DNA of 64,000 bases from Chitinophaga dinghuensis (lineage in GTDB: Bacteria > Bacteroidota > Bacteroidia > Chitinophagales > Chitinophagaceae). The translations under genes and the position numbers were made by a program. The DNA is taken from NCBI RefSeq assembly GCF_003259435.1, contig NZ_QLMA01000007.1, positions 372,001-436,000 of the forward strand, written 5' to 3'. Numbering within the stretch: position 1 is the stretch's first letter; every line of letters begins with the position of its first letter. Below are positions 1-8,773 of this stretch, in pieces. The notes under the pieces were generated by a model, which was given only the letters and a program-made list of their open reading frames with translations, was not told the DNA's origin and did not search any database.

Positions 1-1
1 C

Positions 2-2377
2 GATGCCGTTAGTCAGCGGTTCCGTACATTCCGCATGGAAGACGGGTTGCCGGATAACAACATTATTGCCGTACTGGATGATGCTGCCGGAAATTTGTGG
101 GTGAGCACCTCTAACGGTTTATCCAAGATTACGCCGAAACAGGAGACAGGGAAAACAGTCACTGCCATCAGTTGCCGCAACTATAATTACAAAGACGGTT
201 TACAAGGGGACGCCTTCAATGTAAATGCAGCGCTGGCACTGGCTACCGGAGAGCTGATTTTTGGCGGAGCCAATGGCTTTAACCTTTTTCATCCCGGAGC
301 AGTGGTCCAAACCCGGCAGGAACCGCCGCTGGTATTTACCAGTCTGCAACTTTTCAACAGAACCATTGCTGTGAACGAACCGCTGCACCATCATGTGATT
401 TTGTCTGTAGCACTGCCGGAAACAAAAGAGATTACACTGAGATATAATGAGAATGATTTTTCGCTCGACTTTGCAGCATTGGACTATCTGAATACGGATA
501 AGAATAAGTATGCCTACCAGTACCTGCTGGAAGGCTTTAATAAGGAATGGCAGACAGCCGATGCCCGGTCTAAACGTATCACCTATACGAATATCAATCC
601 TGGTACCTATACATTGCGACTGAAAGCCCTCAATGATGATGGCGGCCCGAGCTGGCAAGGGATCTCCCTCCGTATTCATATCCTGCCGCCTTTCTGGGCT
701 ACCCGCTGGGCTTACCTGGCCTATGTATTGCTGTTGGCCGGCGCCTTACTGTTGCTTAGGAGAATCGTACTGCAACGGGCACATCGCAGGTTTGCGCTGG
801 CGCAGGAACGTAAAGAAGCGCAGCAATTACATGAGCTGGATATATTGAAAATCAAGCTGTTCACAAATTTGAGTCATGAGTTCAGAACGCCTGTTTCCCT
901 CATTCTGGCCCCATTGGATGAAGTCATTAAACATGAGAAAGACCATACATTCCGGCATAAGTTGTATCTCATTCGGCGTAATGCGAAACGGTTACTGAAT
1001 TTAGTAAATCAACTTATGGATTTCCGTCGGATGGAAATGCATGAACTGAAACTGGACCCGACACCGGGAGATATCATCGACTTTATCCGGGAAGTGGTTT
1101 ACTCCTTTACTGATCTGGCGGAGCGTAAGCAGATGCAACTGCATTTTCAGACCAATACGGATTTGCTATACACACAATTCGACCATGATAAAATAGAGCG
1201 TATTCTTTTTAATCTGCTGTCCAATGCCTTTAAATTCACCCCGGCGGGAGGGAGTATACGTGTATGCGCCGACGTTAGTGGAGACGGAGAGGAGGCCTTG
1301 CTGGAGCTGGTTGTAGAAGATACTGGTATTGGAGTGCCGGCAGAAAGACATGAGAAAATTTTCGAGCAGTTCTTTCAGAATGATGTGCCTGGAGGTATTG
1401 TGAGTCAGGGTAGTGGGATCGGACTGGCAATTACGCGCGAGTTTGTAAAACTCTGCGGCGGATCGATCAGCATCCGTAGCGAAGCGAACGAAGGCGCTTG
1501 CTTTAGCATTCATCTCCCGTTAAAAATATTGGAACAACAAATGCTTCCTGCTACTCCCATAGTTCCGGCAACAGTGGAAATGCCTGTAATGCCTGCACCT
1601 ATCGCCGCCCCGGTTGAAAAACAGGGAAAAGCTACTGTGCTGTTGGTAGAAGATAATGAGGACTTCCGATTCTATTTAAAGGAGAATATGAAGGAATGGT
1701 ACTATGTTATTGAAGCTCAAAATGGTATGGAAGGTTGGCAAAAGGCGTTATCGGAGCATCCCGACTTAATCGTCAGTGATATTAATATGCCGTTGATGGA
1801 TGGAATCACCCTTTGTGCGAAGGTGCGGAACGACAATCGCACCAAACGCATTCCGGTGATATTACTGACTGCCATGGCCGCAGAAGAGGAGCAGCTGAAA
1901 GCCCTCGATCATGGCGCCTCCGATTACCTGGTGAAGCCTTTTAATTTTGAAATCATGCTCTCCAGGGTACGAAATGTGCTGGAGCGTAAAGCGCAAACGC
2001 CGCTGCTGGTGATTCCTCCGGCAGCAGAAACAGTAGCCACCCTTTCCTCCGATGAGAAGTTCATTCGTAAAGCTTTGGATATAGTAGAACGGAATCTTTC
2101 GAATCCTAACTTTTCTGTGGAGGAGTTGAGTCGGGAATTATGTATGAACCGGGTATCGGTATACCGGCGGATATTCTCCATCAGTGGTCAGCCGCCTATT
2201 GAGTTTATCCGTCAGGTGCGATTACAGCGCGCTGCACAACTGTTGTCCACCTCTGAGATGAACATTACAGAAGTGGCATATGAGGTAGGATTCAACAACC
2301 CGAAGTACTTTTCAAAATATTTTAAAATGGCTTACCATATGCTGCCATCTGCTTACCAGGCGGCCAACCGGAAATAA
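2..2377 (+). CDS. Hybrid two-component system regulator (HTCS), 5' end outside window
   Basis: One-protein sensor kinase and transcription activator of the kind that controls Bacteroidota glycan loci. The frame is open to the left edge, so the periplasmic beta-propeller is mostly missing; only its last blade (around MEDGLPDNN) is present. Then follow a Y_Y_Y domain, one membrane span near 700-770 (WAYLAYVLLLAGALLLL), a HisKA domain with SHEFRTP (phosphoacceptor His codon 875-877), an HATPase domain (N box NLLSNAFKFTP, DTGIGVP, GSGIGLA), a receiver domain (VSDINMP, Asp acceptor) and a C-terminal AraC-type helix-turn-helix pair. It lies directly upstream of a susC/susD operon on the same strand, so it very likely senses an oligosaccharide and activates that operon. 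The domain order is seen; the ligand is not known. Confidence 0.95.
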   Translation, partial: DAVSQRFRTFRMEDGLPDNNIIAVLDDAAGNLWVSTSNGLSKITPKQETGKTVTAISCRNYNYKDGLQGDAFNVNAALALATGELIFGGANGFNLFHPGAVVQTRQEPPLVFTSLQLFNRTIAVNEPLHHHVILSVALPETKEITLRYNENDFSLDFAALDYLNTDKNKYAYQYLLEGFNKEWQTADARSKRITYTNINPGTYTLRLKALNDDGGPSWQGISLRIHILPPFWATRWAYLAYVLLLAGALLLLRRIVLQRAHRRFALAQERKEAQQLHELDILKIKLFTNLSHEFRTPVSLILAPLDEVIKHEKDHTFRHKLYLIRRNAKRLLNLVNQLMDFRRMEMHELKLDPTPGDIIDFIREVVYSFTDLAERKQMQLHFQTNTDLLYTQFDHDKIERILFNLLSNAFKFTPAGGSIRVCADVSGDGEEALLELVVEDTGIGVPAERHEKIFEQFFQNDVPGGIVSQGSGIGLAITREFVKLCGGSISIRSEANEGACFSIHLPLKILEQQMLPATPIVPATVEMPVMPAPIAAPVEKQGKATVLLVEDNEDFRFYLKENMKEWYYVIEAQNGMEGWQKALSEHPDLIVSDINMPLMDGITLCAKVRNDNRTKRIPVILLTAMAAEEEQLKALDHGASDYLVKPFNFEIMLSRVRNVLERKAQTPLLVIPPAAETVATLSSDEKFIRKALDIVERNLSNPNFSVEELSRELCMNRVSVYRRIFSISGQPPIEFIRQVRLQRAAQLLSTSEMNITEVAYEVGFNNPKYFSKYFKMAYHMLPSAYQAANRK

Positions 2378-2463
2378 TACTGCAACAGAAGCATCCCTCG
2401 CCGTATACATTTGATACCCCTTTGTTGCAACAATTTCGGCATAAGGAATAAACAACCCCGGTA

Positions 2464-2482
2464 CATCGCCTATTGGGCGATG
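2464..2482. terminator. Hairpin between the HTCS gene and susC
   Basis: Seven-base inverted repeat CATCGCC / GGCGATG with a 5-base loop, followed by an AT-rich stretch. It could end the HTCS transcript or be part of the long leader of the susC operon. A TAnnTTTG match (TACATTTG, 2406-2413) lies upstream but has no good -33 partner, so no promoter is claimed. Confidence 0.4.
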
Positions 2483-2582
2483 GTATAATTTTATTCCCAG
2501 CGTTATGTCAAAAAAATCCACTTATGAACGATTAAGCCAAAATCAAAGAATCGCACATTTCTAATTATTAATTCCTCCACGT

Positions 2583-5500
2583 ATGAAAAAAGCCAGTATA
2601 ACTGGAAAATCATTCCTTCTGGTATGGTTAGTGGCCTCCTGCATGGCATTCCTGACGCCTGCAGGGGCACAACAGCCCGTTGGAACATCACCCAATGTAA
2701 CAGGTATCGTTACCACTGCTTCGGGACAGCCCATCCCTGGCGCTTCGGTTTTTGTCAGAGGGACAAAAATCGCCGTAGCCACCGGCTCCGACGGCCACTT
2801 CGCTATTGCTGCCACTTCAGGGCAGGTCCTGGTAATTAATTCCATGGGATTTAATCCCAAAGAGGTAAAAGTAACCGGCAACGGCACGCTTACCATCCAG
2901 TTGCAGGAAAATGTACAGCAACTGAAAGATGTGATGATAGTAGGGTATGGCGTCATGAAGAAAACAGACCAAAGTAGTGCGCAGGTATCCATTTCATCCG
3001 CCGATATCAGCAAGACGGTGAATACAACCATGGATCAGGCTATTCAGGGCCGCGCTGCCGGGGTTTATGTGACGCAGAATTCCGGTCAGCCCGGTGGCGG
3101 AATTTCCGTTAATATCCGTGGTATCAGTACCATCAGCGGTACTACAGAACCGCTGTACGTTATCGATGGGGTACAGATTCAACCTACCACGGTGGCTTAC
3201 GGCAATACCAGTTCCACCAATCCGCTGGCAGGGATTAATCCGGCAGATATTGAATCCATCGATATCCTGCAAGGCCCTTCCGCCACGGCGATTTATGGTT
3301 CCCGGGGCACCAATGGCGTAGTACTGGTTACCACCAAAAGAGGTAGCAAAGGCATGAAAGTAGGCTACAGCTTTTTATACACCAACCAGGAAAGACCTGA
3401 CAGGATTGCTACCATGAATCTTCAGCAGTTCGCCATTATGAATAATGAAATCGCGAAGGAGCTGAACAGAACGCCTACAGCGGAATTTCAGAACCCTGCT
3501 GTGTTGGGGCAGGGAACCGACTGGCAGCGGGCCCTCTTCAAAACGGCTCCGATGCAAAAGCATCAACTGACCATCAGTAATAGCAGTAACAATACCGACT
3601 ATTACCTCTCCGGAGAGTACATGAAGCAGGATGGCGTGGCCATTGGTTCCGATTTTGGTAGATACTCCTTCCGCCTCAACCTGGACAACAGAGCCACTAA
3701 ATGGCTGAAACTGAGTACCAGTCTTAACTTCTATCAAACCAAAGAAAGGCTTTCCAGTACTTCCGAAGATGTGATCCGCACTGCGCTGCAATTAGCGCCA
3801 AATGTTCCGGTCACCAATCCTGATGGTTCCTGGGGTGGAGCTACTACGAATGAATATGGTTCCAATGCGAAGTATGTTCCTGTCAATCCCGTAGCCATCG
3901 CTAATCTGGTAGATAATTCGTATAAGCGTACCGGTGGTATGGGCGGAACCTCGCTGGAGATTACCTTTATGCCCGGCCTCATTTTCCGTACCAGCTTCAA
4001 TGGTAATTTTGAATACTCCGATGGATCTAAATTTACGCCTACCTATCAGCTGGGATATCAACAGAATTCCACCGCTACACTGGCAGTATCCAGCAATAAG
4101 AACTTCTTCTGGATACTCAATGAATTAGTGCAATACAATAAAACAATCGGTAAACATGCGCTTGGCGTGATGGCCAGTCACGAAGCGCAGGCTTATAATT
4201 ACCAGGGCCTCAGCGCTCAACGTTTCGGATTTGCTACCAACAGCCTCCCTTCTCTGAACCTTGGAGATGTAGCCGGCCAAACCACCGGCGCTTCCAAAGG
4301 TTCCGGCGCGATGGAATCCTATCTGGCCCGTATCAACTATACGTATGCAGATAAATATATTCTGCAACTGGTTGGCAGGGCAGATGGTTCTTCTAATTTC
4401 GGGGAACTGAACCGCTGGGGGTACTTTCCATCCGTGTCAGCTGCATGGCGGGTATCGCAGGAACCATTCATGAAGGCTGTTTCATTCATCAATGATTTGA
4501 AAATACGTGCGGAGTATGGAATTACCGGAAACAGCGGTAATGGCAATAAGCAGTTTTCCAATCTCGCCCCAGTGACAACGCCCTTTGGGACAGGCTTTGC
4601 CACCTCTCAATATGGAAACGCTAACCTTTGGTGGGAGCCTACACAAACAAAGAATGTTGGTTTTAACCTAAGTATTTTAAATAATCGGGTGCAGATTGAA
4701 GGGGATTTCTACGCCAGAAATACCGATAAACTCTTGCTGTATAACCCGCTGCCGGTGTACATGGGCACCCAGTCGGAAGGCGCTATCAGTCCACCTTTTG
4801 TGAATATTGGCGCTATGAAGACGAATGGATTTGGCATTACGCTGAATACCGTCAACATACAGCATAAATCAGGCTTCGTTTGGAAATCTAACTTCAATAT
4901 TTCCAGTTTCAAATCTACTATTACGAAATTCTATTCAGACAAAGCGTTTGTAGACAAGACGCTCTGGAGTATGAATTTCTTCACCCAGCGTTCCGCTGTA
5001 GGTCAGGCTCCCTGGCTGTTTTACGGTTATGTAGCAGAAGGCTTGTTTACTTCTGTGGATCAAATCAACAAAAGCGCGGTGCCTGCGCAGGCTGATGGCT
5101 CCAGGCTCCCTACTACGAAGGACGGAGGCGTATGGGTGGGCGATATCAAGTACAAGGATCTGAACAACGATGGTATCATTGATTCCAGGGACCAGACATT
5201 CATCGGTAATCCATGGCCTAAGTTTACCTATGGTTTCAGCAATACTTTCTCCTACAAAGGATTTGACCTGAACATTCTACTGACAGGCGTTTCCGGTAAC
5301 CAGATTTTCAACTATGTCCGTTTTGAGAATAGTCAGCCTAATAATATCAATCTTGGCCGTAACCTGATGGTGGATGCATTCGATTATGCCCGTGTTACAA
5401 ACGATGGCGATAAGTCGGTCATCACAAATGTGGGTACAAAAGTACCACGATTGGTAGCCAACGATGTCAATGGTAACAGTGTACGATTCACCAACAATTA

Positions 5501-5774
5501 TGTGGAAGACGGTTCGTACCTGCGTATCAAGAACATACAGCTGGGATATAACTTTCCTGGGTCTTTGCTGAACATGCAAAATGTAATCAAAGCGCTGCGT
5601 ATATCCGTTGGCGTTCAGAACCTGGCCACTATTACAAAGTACAAGGGTTTTGATCCGGAAGTAGGCGCCTACATTGGAAAGGAAGTGCAGTTGAATGCGC
5701 AGTATATGGGAGTGGATGCCGGTCGTTACCCGCTGACACGCATGTATTCCGCCAGTGTGTCTGTTGATTTTTAA
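2583..5774 (+). CDS. SusC/RagA family TonB-linked outer-membrane transporter
   Basis: Outer-membrane active transporter that imports oligosaccharides with its SusD lid, powered by TonB. It has a signal peptide ending near GAQQ, a carboxypeptidase-regulatory-like domain (about residues 38-115, with the GxPIPGASV start), a conserved VGYG segment, a plug domain (LYVIDGV; ATAIYGSRGTNGVVLVTTK) and a long beta-barrel ending in an aromatic residue (VSVDF). Its 1063 residues are normal for the family. There is no STN domain, unlike the second SusC in this window, which agrees with control by the HTCS upstream. susD follows 18 bases downstream. Confidence 0.97.
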   Translation: MKKASITGKSFLLVWLVASCMAFLTPAGAQQPVGTSPNVTGIVTTASGQPIPGASVFVRGTKIAVATGSDGHFAIAATSGQVLVINSMGFNPKEVKVTGNGTLTIQLQENVQQLKDVMIVGYGVMKKTDQSSAQVSISSADISKTVNTTMDQAIQGRAAGVYVTQNSGQPGGGISVNIRGISTISGTTEPLYVIDGVQIQPTTVAYGNTSSTNPLAGINPADIESIDILQGPSATAIYGSRGTNGVVLVTTKRGSKGMKVGYSFLYTNQERPDRIATMNLQQFAIMNNEIAKELNRTPTAEFQNPAVLGQGTDWQRALFKTAPMQKHQLTISNSSNNTDYYLSGEYMKQDGVAIGSDFGRYSFRLNLDNRATKWLKLSTSLNFYQTKERLSSTSEDVIRTALQLAPNVPVTNPDGSWGGATTNEYGSNAKYVPVNPVAIANLVDNSYKRTGGMGGTSLEITFMPGLIFRTSFNGNFEYSDGSKFTPTYQLGYQQNSTATLAVSSNKNFFWILNELVQYNKTIGKHALGVMASHEAQAYNYQGLSAQRFGFATNSLPSLNLGDVAGQTTGASKGSGAMESYLARINYTYADKYILQLVGRADGSSNFGELNRWGYFPSVSAAWRVSQEPFMKAVSFINDLKIRAEYGITGNSGNGNKQFSNLAPVTTPFGTGFATSQYGNANLWWEPTQTKNVGFNLSILNNRVQIEGDFYARNTDKLLLYNPLPVYMGTQSEGAISPPFVNIGAMKTNGFGITLNTVNIQHKSGFVWKSNFNISSFKSTITKFYSDKAFVDKTLWSMNFFTQRSAVGQAPWLFYGYVAEGLFTSVDQINKSAVPAQADGSRLPTTKDGGVWVGDIKYKDLNNDGIIDSRDQTFIGNPWPKFTYGFSNTFSYKGFDLNILLTGVSGNQIFNYVRFENSQPNNINLGRNLMVDAFDYARVTNDGDKSVITNVGTKVPRLVANDVNGNSVRFTNNYVEDGSYLRIKNIQLGYNFPGSLLNMQNVIKALRISVGVQNLATITKYKGFDPEVGAYIGKEVQLNAQYMGVDAGRYPLTRMYSASVSVDF

Positions 5775-5792
5775 CAGCGAAAAAAAATAATT

Positions 5793-7442
5793 ATGACTAA
5801 GAGATATCATTCCTTGCTGCTTGCTTTTCCACTGGTCATGCTGTTGCTGGCTGGTTGTAGCAAGTCGTTCTTAAATCGTCCGCCGGAAGATCAGATTGTG
5901 GATGCCAATTTCTACCAGACTACCGAACAGGTGATGGCGGGAACTGCGCCGCTGTATAACCTGGTGTGGTTTGCCTATAATGATAAAGCCTCTCATGGCT
6001 TAGGCGATGGCCGTGGTGGCGTATTGATGTCGGGTTCCTATCAGGTATCCAATATCCGTATGCAAACCACAGATGTAACGCCGGAAGTATACAGTGCCTG
6101 GTCTGCCTTTTACAATGTAGTGGCGCAGTCGAATATGGCGATCAATAATATTTCCAAATATGCGCCTGCGGCGGTTCCTGATAACATCAAGCGATATGGC
6201 ATTGCAGAGGGGCGTTTTATGCGCGCTGCCGCTTATTACTACCTGGTGATGAACTGGGGGCCGGTTCCACTGATTGAGGATAATTATAAACTATTGACAG
6301 ACACGAGTCTCTCCCGCAACACGGTTGAATCTGTGTGGCAGTTTATTATACGCGACCTCCGGTATGCGGCAGATAATCTTCCCTCCACGCCTTATCAGAA
6401 AGGCCGTATTACCAAATGGTCAGCCGAAGGTATGCTGGCAAGAATGTACCTTACCCGCGCAGGGGTGGGGCAGACGGCGAGTCGCACCCAGACTGACTTA
6501 GACAGTGCTGCTTATTTTTCTGCGGACGTCATCAATAATAGCGGGGCGGCATTAATGACCAATTATGAAGACCTCTTCCTGACTGCAAATAATAATAATT
6601 CCGAAAGCCTGTTTGCCTTGCAATGGAAATATGATGGGGATTGGGGGACGCAGAATACGGTGCAGGCATTCCTGGCTTATGGTCCTGAAATTACCGGTTT
6701 CGGCGATGGATGGGGCGGAGATATCGGCGCATCGCTGGATCAGCTGAAATTGTATTCTCCTAATGATAAGCGGCGTAAGGCCACGTTTATGTATCCTGGC
6801 GATCACTATTCCTCTATCCATCAGCAGGTGGATGATCCGGATCATCCTGGGAAAAAGCTGATACAGGAACTGCAGGTGCCCTGGAATTATGTTGGAACTG
6901 ATCGATATAATACCCGCGCATGGGTCAAGAAGTATGTAGTGGGAAGGCCGGAAGATAATAATGGTAAAGTGACCCAGCAGCATACAGAGATTAATACTTA
7001 CATGATGCGACTGGCGGAGCTTTATCTGATTTATGCAGAAGCAAAGCTGGGCAATACGGCCGTCACTACAGATGCCACCGCCCTGAAGTATGTGAATGTG
7101 CTGCGTAAACGAGCAGGGTTGTTGGATAAAGCGCAGCTCACCTGGGATGATATTTATACAGAGCGCAGATTGGAATTGGCAATGGAAGGACAGGCATGGT
7201 ACGATTTAGTGAGACTACATTACTACGACCCGCAGAAAGCCCTTGCTATCATCAATGCACAGGATAAAGGCACTTACAGGATAGTGGCCAATGCAGAAAA
7301 GAATGCTACGAGCTGGATAGTCACTTCAGATGTGCCCGCCTTTTATCCCGTTACGGAAAGCAATTTCATGTTGCCTTATCCGGCGCAGGAACTGGCGGCA
7401 GCGCCAAATTTGCGTAAGCCTCCCGTGCCGTATAAATTCTAA
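5793..7442 (+). CDS. SusD/RagB family nutrient-uptake lipoprotein
   Basis: Surface lipoprotein that caps the SusC barrel and binds the glycan before import. It has a lipobox signal peptide (LLLAGC), an N-terminal SusD-like helical region (FLNRPPEDQI, then TPR-like helices with AEGRFMRAAAYYYLV) and a C-terminal RagB/SusD region (MRLAELYLIYAEAKL; ERRLELAMEGQAWYDLVR). Its 549 residues are usual. It is the second gene of the first glycan operon, with a lipoprotein gene starting 17 bases after its stop. Confidence 0.96.
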   Translation: MTKRYHSLLLAFPLVMLLLAGCSKSFLNRPPEDQIVDANFYQTTEQVMAGTAPLYNLVWFAYNDKASHGLGDGRGGVLMSGSYQVSNIRMQTTDVTPEVYSAWSAFYNVVAQSNMAINNISKYAPAAVPDNIKRYGIAEGRFMRAAAYYYLVMNWGPVPLIEDNYKLLTDTSLSRNTVESVWQFIIRDLRYAADNLPSTPYQKGRITKWSAEGMLARMYLTRAGVGQTASRTQTDLDSAAYFSADVINNSGAALMTNYEDLFLTANNNNSESLFALQWKYDGDWGTQNTVQAFLAYGPEITGFGDGWGGDIGASLDQLKLYSPNDKRRKATFMYPGDHYSSIHQQVDDPDHPGKKLIQELQVPWNYVGTDRYNTRAWVKKYVVGRPEDNNGKVTQQHTEINTYMMRLAELYLIYAEAKLGNTAVTTDATALKYVNVLRKRAGLLDKAQLTWDDIYTERRLELAMEGQAWYDLVRLHYYDPQKALAIINAQDKGTYRIVANAEKNATSWIVTSDVPAFYPVTESNFMLPYPAQELAAAPNLRKPPVPYKF

Positions 7443-7459
7443 CCCTTAAACAAGCAAGT

Positions 7460-8695
7460 ATGATGAACATAAATATAAAATGGCTGCTGGTAGGGTGTTT
7501 TCTGGCGCTATCGGTGTTGATGGCCTGTAATAAAAATGGCGATACCGGAGCTCCTCCCATCATAGAGAAAATCACGCTGCTGGATTCCACGTTAAAAGAC
7601 AGCAGTTTTACCAAAGCGCTGCCTGGCACCTTATTGCTGGTGACGGGGCAAAACCTCAATGGCATGTTGAAGGTTAGCTTCAACGACCAGGCTGCCTATT
7701 TCAATCCTGCTTATAGTACCAGTAGGCATTTAATCATTACTATTCCTTCCAATACGCCTACTGAAATCACCAATCCGCAGGTATCCAACAAGATTAAATT
7801 TATTACCAGTCATGGTCAGTTGGAGTACAGTTTTATCATCCAGGTGCCGCCGCCGTCTATTGCCACCATCTCCAATGAGAATGCGCTGGCAGGGGATTCC
7901 GTTATTATCAATGGTAGTAGCCTTTTCCTGATAGAAAAGCTGTTATTGCCTGGCAACCGGCAGATCACTGATTTTACTACTAATCCGGCGGGTACGCGTA
8001 TTGGATTTGTGATGCCTGCTATTGGAGATGATACCGGTCGTATTACGATTATCGCGAAGTGGGGAAGTACAATGTCGGACGGACCGATGAACGATCACCA
8101 GAGCGGGGATTTGATTAGTAATCTCACCAATGATGGAGAGAGCGGGGAGTTGCCGGTATTCAACTGGGCCTGGTGGGGAGCTGTCAGGAGCAACGATCCT
8201 GCGCAATTTCCGGGTACCCGTGGATCTTATCTCCAAAGTATTTTCGGAGGATTGGGCGCCAATGATCCTGCCTGGTGGACCGCCAATCGCGCTGGGAATT
8301 TCACTGATGTGAAAATGTTTGGCCCGGAAGTACCCAATATGGAAGCCAGTAAGTATGCCTTGAAATTTGAGATCAATACCAAAGAAGTCTGGACGGCGGG
8401 CGTGCTGATATTGCGTTTCAATGATAAATACTGCTATCGCTATATGCCCTGGCAGGCTGCTGTCAATAAACAATTCGATACCAGGAATCAATGGCAGACG
8501 GTCACAGTACCTTTGTCTCAGTTTAAATTAACGGATAACGGAATAGAAGGGACAGGCGCATCCGCGTTGATCATGGCGGATGTATTGAAACCGGATGGCT
8601 CCGTTGCTTTTGGATATCATTTCATTACAGAAGCAGATCCTGTAGACGTATTCAATGCGGCCTTTGATAACTTCCGCATTGTAAAAATTAAATAG
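7460..8695 (+). CDS. IPT/TIG-domain surface glycan-binding lipoprotein (SusE position)
   Basis: Probable cell-surface glycan-binding protein. It has a lipobox signal peptide (LSVLMAC), then two Ig-like IPT/TIG repeats, about residues 30-110 (PPIIEKITLLD; LLLVTGQNLNG) and 130-205 (PPSIATISNEN; GDSVIINGSSL). The C-terminal half is aromatic-rich and probably forms a beta-sandwich binding module (FNWAWWGAVRSND; DPAWWTANRAGNF). Proteins with this layout follow susD in many loci and hold polymer at the surface. The ATG doublet at 7460/7463 leaves the exact start uncertain by one codon. The ligand is unknown. Confidence 0.85.
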   Translation: MMNINIKWLLVGCFLALSVLMACNKNGDTGAPPIIEKITLLDSTLKDSSFTKALPGTLLLVTGQNLNGMLKVSFNDQAAYFNPAYSTSRHLIITIPSNTPTEITNPQVSNKIKFITSHGQLEYSFIIQVPPPSIATISNENALAGDSVIINGSSLFLIEKLLLPGNRQITDFTTNPAGTRIGFVMPAIGDDTGRITIIAKWGSTMSDGPMNDHQSGDLISNLTNDGESGELPVFNWAWWGAVRSNDPAQFPGTRGSYLQSIFGGLGANDPAWWTANRAGNFTDVKMFGPEVPNMEASKYALKFEINTKEVWTAGVLILRFNDKYCYRYMPWQAAVNKQFDTRNQWQTVTVPLSQFKLTDNGIEGTGASALIMADVLKPDGSVAFGYHFITEADPVDVFNAAFDNFRIVKIK

Positions 8696-8710
8696 GTGGG
8701 TGATAGACGC

Positions 8711-8749
8711 ATAAAAGTGCCGGGTATGTGGTAACACCCGGCCTTTTAT
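8711..8749 (+). terminator. Intrinsic-type hairpin between binding protein and glycoside hydrolase
   Basis: Stem ATAAAAG-(T)-GCCGGGT pairs with ACCCGGC-CTTTTAT across a 10-base loop and runs into a T-rich stretch. It sits in the 78-base gap between two genes of the same strand, so it would end or attenuate the susCD transcript before the hydrolase gene. Confidence 0.7.
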
Positions 8750-8773
8750 CTTTTGATTCAAACAACATCATAC

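Noticed and set aside
200..679. 159-codon minus-strand frame opposite the HTCS gene
   Set aside because: It is a shadow frame of a well-supported regulator gene, with no recognisable domain.
2406..2413. TACATTTG as the promoter -7 element of the first susC operon
   Set aside because: The hexamer-like match is good, but no TTG lies at 18-21 bases upstream, so it is not called as a promoter.
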